Source: Callipepla californica brunnescens | Lineage: Eukaryota > Chordata > Aves > Galliformes > Odontophoridae | NCBI GenBank assembly: GCA_023055505.1 | Contig: JALIRH010000004.1 | Span: 23,431,368-23,495,367 of the forward strand | Reading direction: 5' to 3' | DNA length: 64,000 nucleotides | In this document: piece by piece, positions 49,157 to 61,424 of the stretch | How positions within the stretch are numbered: position 1 is the first letter of the stretch | How the letters are laid out: each line of letters begins with the position of its first letter | Made by a program: the position numbers and the translations under genes | The notes under the pieces: generated by a model | What the model was told of the DNA's origin: nothing | The model's database searches: none | Seen by the model: the letters and a program-made list of their open reading frames with translations, nothing else

Positions 49157-52100
49157 GCCTCCTACATTTACATTCAATTTGATCTAGGCATGGCATCCCT
49201 GAGTCACTGCAATTTCTGCCAGCATGAAGCCCCTGACTGCTCTTGACGCAAGCAGGATGGATGATGTAAAAAGTAGCATTGCGTCCCCTCTCACTGAACT
49301 GGTTAGAATATATTTTAGTCCTATAAATACATCATAACACAATTTTCAATTTCTATATTTACAAATATCAATAAAAACACTGCTTCTATGTATATGACGT
49401 ATACGGAATGCTTAACAAAGGAAGATTCATTCAGTGTAAAGGCCACCACAGCACAATGACATTTTTTAGTGTTTTTGTTTTCCCATCTGGGTTTAAACTT
49501 CCAGGTACATATCTTGGTTCCTTGTGTACTGTCTATATGCACCCATTGACAGTAGAACCAGTCTTCTCTGGCAATAGCTGGTGACACTGGAGCTCAGGGA
49601 ATCCTGTCTCCATTTGCTGACCCCCCAGTCACTTTCTGTGCCAGGAGCATGATAGGCAGGAGAGAATTGTCCAGTACACCTACGATTCCATTTCAATGCT
49701 CTCAAAAATGCCCCCCAAAAATTCCATCACTCCTTATACCAACTGTGGAGCCTTGTTGGTTTTTCTGTTTGTCTTTACAAGACAAGGGAGAGAAGCAACA
49801 ATTTCAAGAGAAGTTAGAAATGAAATTAGAAAAATCATCATAATTCCAATTGTCTGTTGAAACAAATACCACATTTTCCATTCATTTATTAGCAGATCTG
49901 TAGAACAGCCTGGTCTCAGTGGTTGGATAACCATACTTAACTGAGTATTTGTACTGTAATTTTATTACTATTGATCCCTTCTTGGGTAAAATACAACAGT
50001 TTAGTGTTTCAAATCATCCAAAAATATCTGCATACGTGGACTTACATACTTATCTTCCAGTCATATTTTTTTAATATAAAACTGCTCAGAAAAATCTGGG
50101 CTGTACTTTGTACAGCTTTGATTATGCACTTCTAAAGACGGGAAGTGCTCATTGAAGTTAATGAATATTTTGGTTCTTTATCAACTTGTGGATCAGAGCC
50201 TAGATATAAACACAGCTGGTGTGTGTTCAGCCACATCTTCTGCTGCTCTGCAAGTTACAGGACGCTGTTTGATGAGGAGGTCTTGTGAGGATGTTTACCA
50301 AGTCAGAGTGAGTTTGATAGAAGTAGCTGACATAAACATTTTACAGTGTGCCTAGAGCTTTTACAAAACAAGCCAGTCAAACAAACAAAAACACAATTAC
50401 ACATGCAATTTAAAGAAGAAGTTGTAGATAACATTACATGAAATACCATCCTACTTATGAATTATGTCTGTAAATTTCTGGGAAATAGTTACACCACTGA
50501 CAAAGGAGTGACTAAATTTTTAATTCACTCACACATCATAGTACATCTGTCCTGCTTCATTTTAAAAGCTTGTTACTAGAGATTTACATCTGATGTTTAT
50601 TCAAGCTTTCTGTGCGCGACCTTCATTGGAACGGGTCCTGCCTAAGATACTGCCCTGCTTTATCATGTGCTCCAGCAGTTTGGATGTCTCATCCATGAGG
50701 AGTTTGGTGCTGTTTCAAGAGAAAAGGGATGACTGATCATGTTTATTGAATCTCTTCATGACATTTGGGGTCTGATCTCAATGTTAGGCAGTGTAAGAAG
50801 AAATAGGAAAAGGCTGGATTGTGGTTCAAGTGCATGCAGCCATGGTTTCCCTGTTGTCACCACTGGAGGTGAATACCAGTCTACACTACCATCTACACTT
50901 CCATTTTTCTTTGCAGAATAGCCCAACATTTGTAACGAGGATGTACTGTTTGGTCTTCCCTCAGCATGGAATTGCTACTGGACCAAAGCACAGGGACCAT
51001 GCCTGCAGGGCACCCCAGGCACCTCCATACCAGCCACGAGACCTTTATTGTTACAAGTGCAATTTTGTCAGGATTTTGTTGCTGATTAGTAACACTTCAC
51101 CTTGTACTGAACACCCAGGTTATGATATAATTAAATAAGAATTCACTAAAATGAACAAACAGGAAAGCTGACCTTCCAGCCTAATGGGAAATAAAACTTA
51201 GCATTCTCATCCCTCAGAATTAATTGGGGGTGACCGTCTCACTCTATATTTAGAATATCCATTTCTCTAGAGTTCAGTCGAGCAGTCATCCTTTTTCTCT
51301 TGAACAGCACCACATGCCAAGAATATGTTTCCATTATAATGGCCATCTTCACTGCCTTGAACAGGGCTGGTTTTCAGTTCAATACCAGTCAGTAGTGTAA
51401 CTACTGATTTTAGCTATATTCCCAGCCCTGAGACTGAGGCTCAGTGCTCCTTTAAGGCTCAGTTTCCACTGTGTTGAATCAAAGGATGCAAACAATGTTG
51501 AGGTAGAAATGGGGATCCTTTAAAGCAAGCAGCGTATTATGAATGTAGATTTAAGTTGAACTTCATCTAATATGGAGGCTTTATGTGTCCAGTGTTGTAT
51601 ATTTATTATCCCAATATTGGATTGTGGCTGAGACAAAACTTTCGTGATTCTCTCATATCACAAATTAGACAAACTAAATATTCATATAGCTGATATGAAT
51701 CATCTATAGAAACAGCAATTTACTATAGTAAATGTTCTCTTAGCTTTAATTCCCTCTACCACAGCATTATTAATCGTTACTGTCTGTGTAAACAAAGCTA
51801 GTTTTTATCGTACATTTAAAAAGATAAAAATGTACCCCAGACAGATTAAAAATCTCATGTCCTGTTAAATGTGTCAGTATGCATACACGTACATACACCC
51901 ATAGGCATATTCCACAACTATATTTATTCAAAACCAATACACAAATGTTTATCTCTGTCTTTTGTCAACCGTTATCAGTTGTTTAACAGAATCTTGTTAC
52001 AGAAAATGAAAAGGTGGATCACATTTTTGAGGAAGCCAATTTAGTTAGTGAGAATCCAGTGAGCACTTTGTAGGTGAGGAAAGCCTTCCATAAGCCTTCC

Positions 52101-53404
52101 ATACACTGCCTTCCATGGAGAGGAAGGTCAGAATAATTGCATTTCTCACATTCTGCATGAGCAGTGCCTGACATGGCTTGCTGTGGTCCTAACTCTGTTG
52201 TTTCTTTCTCCAGTAGGCACATGTGAGTCCAGCGGGCTGTCAGGTTTAGGATGTGGCATTCATGAGCATACTAATACAGCTTTTGTCCCCCATCAGGCAT
52301 TTACTTTAGGAGCACACATAGGAACATGCTCCCATTGGAGGCTCATCAACAGAGAGAAGTTTCCCATCCCTGGGGCTTCTGGTATCTCACAGCCCTGCTA
52401 CTTCCTCACACAAGACCTAGCTATGCTCAGTAGTGTTAGGGTGGAGGAACTAATGCAGCAAAGTGGGCAAATGTTAAATAAACCCCATCTGAATGCTCTG
52501 AATCAGGAGGAAGAAGAAAACAGAGATAACTGGGACATAAAGAGAAGAACTCAAGCCACTTCTGATGGGAGCACTGAATTTTGTCTCTTTAATTCTGAGC
52601 TTGAAGTGATGTTAATGTAATTCCTGTTGCTAGGTGAACTGATAAACCTCCTTGTACACATGGGCTCTTGTAATACAAATAACAAGAAATTCAGTTGCAA
52701 ACTGTGCCATTAATGAATGCAAAATCCTGCATCAGAACAGATGAGTTTCTTTATCTTTATTATGGCCAAGAGATAGTATAGAATGATCTTTAACATTACC
52801 AATAGCAGTCAGCAATGGGAAAAAGGGCTCTTATCATCTGAATGAGAGCTCTGACCTTCAAGGAACAGAGGAAGGTTGTGCCAAGTGCTTCTGGAAGCCA
52901 GGTTTGCCTGCTGAGATGGAGGGAGGGTTTGTATTTTTATTGTATTGCTGCTCCTGCGTTACCTTCTTTTCTAGAAGTGCAGCCAGGTTCCTATGGATCT
53001 GGACCAGAGGTGATGTTTATAAATAAAATACCATATAGTTTCTACTTGAGTCTCCTTTAAGAAAATAGTGTAGAATGGGAAAAACACGCTGGCTGTTCTT
53101 TCAGTTTCCTGCTGTCCACTGCAGCCTTGTAAGAAAGCACTGATGAACCTACTAACTTCCTAATTCGTGAACGCTAAAGAAAGAAGAAAGACAAGTTTTA
53201 CCACTTCTGTCTTTATCAAAGACAAGGGTTTTTTACACTAAACATTTAAATACAGCAGTATTCCATTAACAGCTTGCAAGCTCTTCTGTCTCATGCTGAA
53301 AACCAAAGGGATTGTTTGAGCGTGTACATGGGACGGAGCACTGGGGGAAGGATGGACGAGGTGAAGGCGAGAACACGCACAGATACAAGCCTGCTTTAAC
53401 CTTC

Positions 53405-53740
53405 CCTGTGAGCGCAGCGTGGGTATTTCTCCAACAGCTGCTATCTCCACCATGTGCCACCGAGCGGCGCTGCTGCCCCGCGGCCGCACGAACACGAGCG
53501 ACCGCAGAGCACAGCGGCTGCCCGAGCACAGCCCGGCCCGGCCCCGCCGGAGTCGGTGTGAGAGAGCAGCGCAGCCCCTGCTGCCGGCGTCTGCTGCTTT
53601 TGCTGAGACAGCCTCTTACTGCCAGCTGCGAGATGCTGGGAGATTCACCCACTGGGACTGAGGGAGAGGTGCGTTTCACCGTTCGGACGGCGACTGCTCC
53701 ATGCGATTCACCGGATTGAGTTCGAGCAGAGGCAGCGTCC
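53405..53740. promoter_or_regulatory. Second, short CpG island
   Basis: Roughly 340 bp contain about 30 CpG dinucleotides by my hand count and are GC-rich, whereas the flanks have about one CpG per 100 bp. It includes a NotI site (GCGGCCGC) and GC-box-like runs. Such islands usually mark a transcription start or an unmethylated regulatory element. Possible plus-strand donors are at 53669 (GAG then GTGCGT) and near 53558 (GTGTGAG). Both strands hold frames of about 135 codons, which GC-rich sequence gives easily. It could be the promoter of a noncoding RNA, of the candidate exons to its left, or of a gene to its right. Confidence 0.7.
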
Positions 53741-55249
53741 CACTTGCAGCCCTCCAGTCACTCCTTTCTCAGAAAGACCCCAAACTTTAACAAAACTGAT
53801 TTGTCTCTTTTGCTTCGAGTTCTGCCCGTGAAAGAGGCCGACAAACATCAGATCCTGATCCCTGCTGCTGTAAACGCGGGGTAAAAAAAGGCAGCAAGAA
53901 CTTGAATGGATTTATGTCAGATTGGTTCCGTTTGTGCTGAACCATCACAAAACCATTTCAGCCTTGAAACTGGCAGCTTAGCTGCACTGCTCCGAAGGTC
54001 CCGGTGACTGAGCCAGAGATAAGATTACAGAAAGCTTTTCCTTTTAGTGACATTTCTGCCAGCTTGTACTTCTGCCATGAATATTCTTTTAAATAGTCCT
54101 CTCAGGGCAATTAAGAAAAAAAAAAAAAAGAGAGAGAGAGAGAACAAAGAAACTGTCATTAGTAATCCAAGTAGGATTTTTCTTCTGAGAAAGGATTAAC
54201 AATGAAGATAAAAAGCAGAATGAGAAGGCAATTAATGTTGTCATTATCAGCAATTTCTTCAAATTAAGTTGGCAACTCTTGCATTCAGTATACAATATTC
54301 GTTGTGGGCTGGCACTGGAAAAGATTTGTAAGAATTAAATGTAAGTGTTTGGAGCAGGGCTGTAGGAGTGCGGCCTGGATTTGGACCTTGGGTACATTCC
54401 TCTGGGACTCGGCAGCAGCTCAAGCCCTGCAGTGTGTCTCTGGGTCCTGGGCAGGCCCTGCATCTTTTCACCCTTCTGATCTCCCAGGGAAAAGTTAAGC
54501 ACCTGAGTTTTTGGCAGACCAACCACATTTGTTGTTTTGAGTTGTAGATCTGTACAGAAACTATGTAGAAGACCTCGGCAAAATTAACTGAATAGCCTGG
54601 TTTAGAGAGAAGGAAACCAATAACAGAATGGCAAAAGAAATTGAGCAGGGAATTTATTTTTCTGTGGTACTGAAGAGCTTTGGAGAGGTCATCAAACGCC
54701 ATGTAACTAATGATGAGTTTTAATAGAGTATGTGGCGGGGGTGGCTGAAGAGCCGCAGATAATTTATATCATAACAGGATTTGCGTGGTGGAGAGTTCAC
54801 TCCAGTGGGAGGAATGAAATGTCACTGAACATGTGGAATTTCAGAACAAAAAATAGTAGTCAATAAACAATGGTGAGATGTTAACGTGACAGTCTCCTCC
54901 AGTTCATATCATCAGGCAAAGAGCATCAAGAAGTTGAGGTGTTGCCTGTGAATATCCTTCACATTCTAAGCTAATGCTCTAAAACCGTGATCTCATGGCT
55001 TTTCTAGCCTGTCTGTTTTGCCAGGAAATGCATTGGAACATCCTGGTTTAATCTAGATACAGAAGGAGAATACCACACAAAGTAACCTAGGACAAGGGAT
55101 TTTCTCTAAAAATGTCACGAGAAAATATGATCTCTTTGTCTCTGCCCCCTCATCTCCTAGCTGTGCCCAACCAAGGCCACCAACTTCACAACAAAGCCAG
55201 GAGACCTTGTTAGTGCTCATCACTGCCCACGTACAGTATTACTCTGCCT
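53741..55249. other. Non-coding flank of the second CpG island
   Basis: The first 250 bp keep some CpG (shore), then composition returns to normal. A minus-strand frame of 147 codons (54702 to 54259) is the longest outside the islands, but it shows no domain or splice context, and I treat it as chance. Confidence 0.45.
54116..54143 (+). repeat. A14 tract followed by AG microsatellite
   Basis: Fourteen A run directly into about seven AG units. It is simple-sequence DNA. Confidence 0.9.
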
Positions 55250-55500
55250 TTTTCACCGGCCTCTCCTGTCCTGTGTGCCTGCAGTTCCTGCCTCTTTCCC
55301 TCCCAGCTTCCCCTGCTCTCTCCAGCCTTTGTCCTCCCTCCCTTCCTGTGCCCCATTACTCCCTTTGTTGACCCCTTGTGCTCCTCCTGCAGCCCCCCTG
55401 CCCCTGGTTTCTCCCCGCTGCACCCAGCGCTGCCCCCACGCTATCTGCCCCACCATGCACAGCTGCTGCCCTTCCCTGCACCCCAGCGCTGCTCTGCAGG
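55250..55500 (+). repeat. C/T-rich low-complexity stretch
   Basis: About 250 bp are strongly biased to C and T on the plus strand, made of many variants of CTCCC, TTCC and TGCCCC. The minus strand is a purine tract and could form triplex-like structure. Confidence 0.6.
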
Positions 55501-55661
55501 GCTGACCAGCTCCGCTTCCAAACAATGAGGCTTTGACCTCTTTCCCCTGGGAGAAGATTTCACAGCCAAACACGTCTCACTGGCAGGAGCTTTTCCTGAT
55601 ATTCAGCCTGTTTCCTTCTCCCATTGCTCCTGCTTAAATCTCTTTATATTGAACTAACAGC

Positions 55662-55921
55662 TTGTGCCCCAGGCGCGGTGTTTCTACCCCTCTTTTTATG
55701 ACTATTGCGAAAAAGGTTTGAATGCAGATAGCCTTGCCAAGGCGAACAGGGGCACCGTGCATCCCAGTAAGCAAGATCCTATCGTACCCAGAAGGAACAG
55801 AATAAACAAGCGTTCTGTAACGAAAAATAGGCCACATGCCTTACAAAAATTAACCAAGAGCCAAACCTTGATCGGTTTTTATCCATCTGAAAGAAAGATA
55901 CTAAGGCAGACAGCTGTGTCA
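55662..55921. mobile_element. Possible old LTR-like insertion (CpG-retaining block)
   Basis: A block of about 260 bp begins TTGTGCCCC and ends GTGTCA. It is flanked on both sides by ACAGC (55657-55661 and 55922-55926), compatible with a target-site duplication and TG...CA type ends. It holds an AATAAA at 55801 and has about nine CpGs, several times the local density. A 94-codon plus-strand frame crosses it without recognisable domains. The size and ends would suit a solo LTR, but ACAGC also occurs once inside the block (55910), and no named family was confirmed. An unmethylated regulatory element is the main alternative. Confidence 0.28.
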
Positions 55922-55926
55922 ACAGC

Positions 55927-58900
55927 CAGCGAGCCAGGGGCTGAGTGAACCTGAGCTCTTGGAGTCCGGGGACAGGGATTGGAGTGGTGAACATGGCCCA
56001 AACTGAACAAGGCTTGGTGCAGAGGGTGAATGTTGAGCCCAGAAGATAGAGGAGAAAGGCATTAAGCTCTCAGGGTGCCCTGCTACACAAGGTGGTGAAC
56101 TGGGGAAGCTCAAAAGGGAAGAAATATGGCTGGAGGGGTGGAAGGGAGAAGGGCAGGAGGGGATAGGAGAAGCAGGGACATGGCTGAGCTGAATAGAGAG
56201 GCCTACATGGAAGAAATGGGCTGTGTGGAGTCAAGAGCAGGCATATCCCCCACACAGAGCCAGCAGAACAGTCCACAGCAGTGACATGGGGCTGTGAAGC
56301 CCCATGTTCAAGGGCAAAGACTGTCTTCTCCCTAAGTATCTGAAAACTGTTCAGCAGAATGGGGAATTAAGATGAATACTGCAGCTTCATTTCCAGTTTA
56401 CAATTTCTGAAGCAGGCAACTGACGTCTGCACACATGCCTCAGTGCCTCGTGTGAAGCCCAGAAGGCACTATACCTTCTCATCCCTGCTCCTGCAAGCCA
56501 GACTCAGTGCAGATGCCAGGGGCAGAACAGAGCAACCCACCTGACAGCCGCTGCTGAGGACTTTCAGCTCCTTCCTTCCCTGCCCACCCACTGCACCTCC
56601 CTGCCATACACTTGGCCTCAGCACAAATCTGGCTCTGTGGTCAGCAGAGCCAGCTTACTCCACCACCATGGCTGTATGCAGTTCTTTTTATCATCAGTTT
56701 TCTACTGGCTTCGTAGGAAATGGCCAGAAAGCACCAGCTTTAGAGCAGTGAGCAGGCCAGGCAGCGGAGCACTGTGTAGCAGGGGTGAAGGAGAGGGATA
56801 GAATTTCTCCCCCTTGTCAGAGGTAAGGCATTAATGTGGCTCAGCTGTACAAGGAACTACACCCTGAGCAAGCATCTTCCTTTTCTCCTGTGCTTTAAAA
56901 CTTGCCAGCGTATGTGTACCCATTAGCACATTTTAAGGGCTGCTCATTTTCCCAGTCTAGACGGGGATTTCAAGCAGACATTCAGATCTGCCTGGAGGCA
57001 TTGCACAAGGGTAGTCCTCAAAAGCACCTTTCAGAGACTCAAAAGACAGCTTCAGATAACAGTATGGAATCTTGTTCTTAATTATTAAAATAGCTTATTC
57101 CGGACAGTCCAATAGCTATATTAGTAATACCAGCTGAATTAATAACAGTGAAAACCACTCATTAGAAATTATAATGGTGCCGTAACAGTTCACCTATAGT
57201 ATAAACCAACCTGTCTCCATTTATGCAATGAAGCTACCACTGCTTACAGCAGCCAAGGGCCTGCCCTAATGTTTTCTTGCTTTTGCATATACAGAACATA
57301 ACACTACAACCTTCTTGCTCAATTTTTTTGCCTTATAATTTTTCCCTTAGAGGGCTTCTTTAGACATAGCAAAAACTGCTTGGTAATTTTTATGTCTAGC
57401 CTTCTATTTCCCTTGCTACTCCCCCATGCAGTAATTTGTGTGGGGAAAGGTAAATCAGAGCCACATGTTCCCTTTATAAGCCAGAGATAAAGGGCAGCAG
57501 CAATTCAGTATGCTGTGAATTCACCGTGATTATTCAGTATGCCATTAACTGAGGAGAAGACCCCAGCATTAGCAAGCTTCCTCTGTTCTGCACCTTCCCT
57601 AGTTTCTTCTACCAGTGCAGGAGGCAGTTGAGCAAATGGTACAGCTCACCTCTGCATCCCCAGGCAGACCCCCAGTGACAAGCACCATACTTAGATGTGC
57701 CATTCAACATATGCCATGTCTTATGAACCATAGGAACTTACTGAAGGCATGAAAGGTACAGAAACATCTTAAAATTCCTAATACTACCATAATGGGAAGA
57801 GCTTTGGCTTTTTTGTTCATCAGTGAAAAAATACATGAGGCAGAAAATGTAGAGAGTTTTTCCCAGGCAACCGCATTTTCTTGGAAATCTGAAACATGGT
57901 ATTTTTAGTTTGAAACTCCATCATTGTAGTCTCTGTGTGTTTGTGTTTTAATCTGTCTTATCTCCTGTGTTGGAGAAGGAAATGTGCATCAGTTGCATTG
58001 CAGGGGACATTGCATCATGGGAGATACAGACCAATCAGTTTCTACAGCTCTTGTACAGAGATTAGCTTTATTGCTAGATCAAAGAAAAAGTGCCTTTATT
58101 AATGTCATGCCTAGGGACTGCCATTCCACTGAGTCACAGCACTGTGAATCACGATCTATTCTAAAAAAGTCAAGAGTATCACTGTAGAATTACACTGTCA
58201 AGAGAGGAGAACAAAACTCTTGGCCTTATTCTGGCTCTCATTTCTGCTCCCTGTGAGGTGTTTGGCATTTCCATTCAGACTGACCATTAATCCACCTACT
58301 GTTAGGTGAACAGTGTGAGACAAAGCTGACTATTGGAACAGGTATTGAATTCTCACTCCCAACAGATAATGTTAGGAACTGTTTGTTTCATCACACATTT
58401 CCATAGCTTTGCATATCTCTTTGAGGTTATGTACAAACAAAACCATCTATGTGTGCTGCACTCATACCTACGCTGGGAAATCAGTGAATTCCATACATTA
58501 TTTTGGTCAACACCTTTGTACTGGAATTGCTGGGCAGTGCTCGTGTGTAACACAGTTGCTTAAAATCACTGTTCTCCAGAATGACAGTTTCAATATAATC
58601 ATCATTAACTTTTAAGAAACACTTACCCAATGTGCACTCATCACTTCCAGACTGCTCATTCATACTGCCTGTAGCCACAGTCAGAAATCAATCTTTTCTT
58701 CTGCCAAACCGAGAGCTGGATGGTTTAATCTCTCCTGACACCAGTACTGGAACATTTTTTCCCAGATCAATGCTGCTGTTCCTCTTGGGCAGAAAGACTG
58801 AGTGGGTTTTCTCTCACCTCATGTTGGACTCTGAGATTTGCAGTGCTTGTCTGGAGGACTGATTCTCAGTCAATGACACCCGGATGTCTTTGCTTTACTC

Positions 58901-61384
58901 ATACAGTGGGACCTGCTGATGTTTTACTGGGACACTGCCGCCACCCAGTCCAACTTCTGCTCAGAGGTGCCATGCTGCAGGCCTCATTTGTCAGGAGATA
59001 CTGCACCTCAGGTACAGAACAAAGATTAGCAAAATGACTGCTCTTTTAGCAGAAAATTGACCACGGCTGCCATAAGCCTCAGACAGCATTTCACCACTTT
59101 ATTGGTGTAAGCAAGGATGGGGATACACCAGTTCACAGCATGGTGAGCCTGGCTACAGACAGACCGAAGGGTGGCAGTGCCAGCCGCCTGGTGCCTGCAT
59201 GGTAGGCTGCTACCCCGCACTGCAAGGTATGCACGAGCAGGGCATGACTGTCCCTCTTCCTCTGAAGGCCAGGCAACCTCGAGTCGCTTCATGTTCATGT
59301 AGGACAGTGTGCACAGACATCTCTGGGAAGCGGCTCTTGATGACTTAATGTATCTGCACCTTGAGGACACAGCGAGGTGTTCCTGGGCTTCAGACATGGC
59401 CTTTGATCTGTTTAAATCCCGCTTGTTCATCTTTACTCATTTCCTTTCCACCCTGCTCTCCTAACGCAGGCTTTGGTCAGGTGACACAGCTCTGGGAAGC
59501 TTTCCCACTCCACAGATAGTGACTCTGTTACCTCTGTTACTTTACATTTGTTTAATTAATTGCTCATTTTGTTCCTGCGCTGTTGTGCTGGCCCAGTACA
59601 CTTACAGTATGCATGAGTGCCTAAAAGGTGACGAGGCTCCTAGGGTGACTCTGTCCCTTTCATTTATTTATAGAGCTCAAGCACATGATCCCTTATTAAT
59701 TCCAGGCACCGCTAGCTCAGCCTGACTTGAGATAACGTGGCACAGGCTCCAGGCCGTCTCAGCTGGCACTGACAGCACGTGGGGAAGTGAGGTCCCTGCT
59801 GAAGAGAGCAGGGCTGATCGGCCACAATCAGGAAAGCAATTAAACTTCATGGGGCATTTGAACTGTGGACTTGAAGGTGCACAGAATAGCCTTTAGCTAC
59901 TTCAAAATCTTTTCTAAATGATGTGAGTACTTAACAGAGTTAATTGTAAGGATATAAATTAAGATTTCTTATTTCTCAGGAGGCCAACATATATCACAGC
60001 AGACCTTAAAATGAATGTGGAGTATAGAAATTATTGAATTCATGTAGCAAATGACCTCTTGTTAACAAGTCATGTAGCAGAAGCTGCAGCAACAGAAGCT
60101 GAGACAAGCAGTATCATCAGTGGCTTAAACTGAAGCACTGAACTATGGCAAAATCTCACAAATGTACCTTCTGGTGGATGTCTTGTTCGTATCCCTCAGC
60201 TGCTCTTTGAACAGTGCCAGCAGAGCTGCTCCTTGCACCGTGCCTTGAGATGAACCAGAGCCACTGGGCAGCCCGGGCCACCAGCCACCTGAGCCATAAA
60301 GCCGCCTTGCCCCAGGCTACATCAAGGCCAGCATAGCAAATTTATTGCCCTGGATCCAGGCCCAAGGACTGCAGTTCTGGCTTTGTTGCTATCTAAGCAG
60401 TCTGGGACCAACATTTTACCTGCAGTTCACTTTTCACCATCTGTTAAACATCTTAAGACATTTGCACTGAACGCTGAACTTGCTGAGTTCTGTATCTGTA
60501 TAATTAATGAGCGTTTATGATGTGGCTGTTGGAAGACTTCCACAAAAGTGGAGCTTCTTCCACCCACAGGAGCTATTCTGTCCCATTCATCCTCTGCAAA
60601 CTCCCTGCAGGTGAGCATAACTGAATCACACAGCACTGATCTGGATTTCCTTCTTCTGAGGCACTTTTTTTTTCCAATACAAAATGGAGATGCCAAAGAA
60701 GGTTGTTGACTTCATGTAATTTCTCTGAGGTGCTCAGATACCAAGCTGCTGAGCATTCTCTTGATAGATGAGATTAGATAAGAAGGAGTGAGATCAAATA
60801 GCAGTTTTCTGTTACTACCTTCCAGACAGTTGAGATGGAGCTCAGATTCTAATGAGATGGGCATCCTAGAAACACTTAAGAAAGATATGACATTGAGAAG
60901 CAACTAAATAAACCATTCTCTCCCCCTGCACTTGCAGCTATACAAGCATGTTCCCCCATCCAACTAAACTCCTCTCTGTCCCCAAAAGGCAGCAGTCTGG
61001 AGCTCTGTAGGTATATGATTTCAGGCTGTTTCTATCTGCCCAGAGTGGCTGCTGGGTTTAAATTTAAGAGGACTAGGTAGCAAAATGCAAACTTTCACAT
61101 GTGAAACTTTGAAAATTCATATGCAAAAATCCTACTCCTTTTTAAAATTCACAAGAATGATTATGCTGTTTCCCATAAGGTTGGATTAGAGAGCTATGGA
61201 GCTTGCAAAATATGTTCTTGCTAACAGGTAGAACCTGCTTCCTTGGAAAGGATGTGATACATATTTAGTCTCAGTGAATGGATTCTATGGAACACAAGTA
61301 GTCAGAAAGCTGTTAGCATTAATTAGCTGAGAAGAGTGCCACTCTAGTGGAATTTAAGCTAGTGGTAATACTTGCCAGCTAGTT

Positions 61385-61424
<40 letters not shown>

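Larger units (their letters stand above)
43809..53404. other. Long non-coding stretch, no gene seen
   Basis: This is mostly AT-rich unique sequence. It includes the AT-rich block at 45240-45560, an A15 tract at 48881-48895, an 11-bp repeated AAGCCTTCCAT motif at 52081-52102, and a 560-bp interval (about 48300-48840) with more CpG than its surroundings. The longest frame (plus strand, 52183-52620, 145 codons) has no recognisable domain and is most likely chance. Confidence 0.5.

Noticed and set aside
52183..52620. 145-codon plus-strand frame
   Set aside because: Starts at a non-ATG or chance codon, has no domain, splice context or conserved look. A frame this long is plausible by chance in 64 kb on six frames.
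53312..53719. Overlapping ~135-codon frames on both strands of the second CpG island
   Set aside because: GC-rich sequence is poor in stops on both strands. Neither frame shows a domain, so the island is reported as regulatory only.
54259..54702. 147-codon minus-strand frame
   Set aside because: No recognisable domain or promoter/splice context. Composition changes abruptly along it, as in random frames.
59026..59430. 134-codon minus-strand frame
   Set aside because: Cys/Arg/Ser-rich random-looking peptide with no supporting signals.
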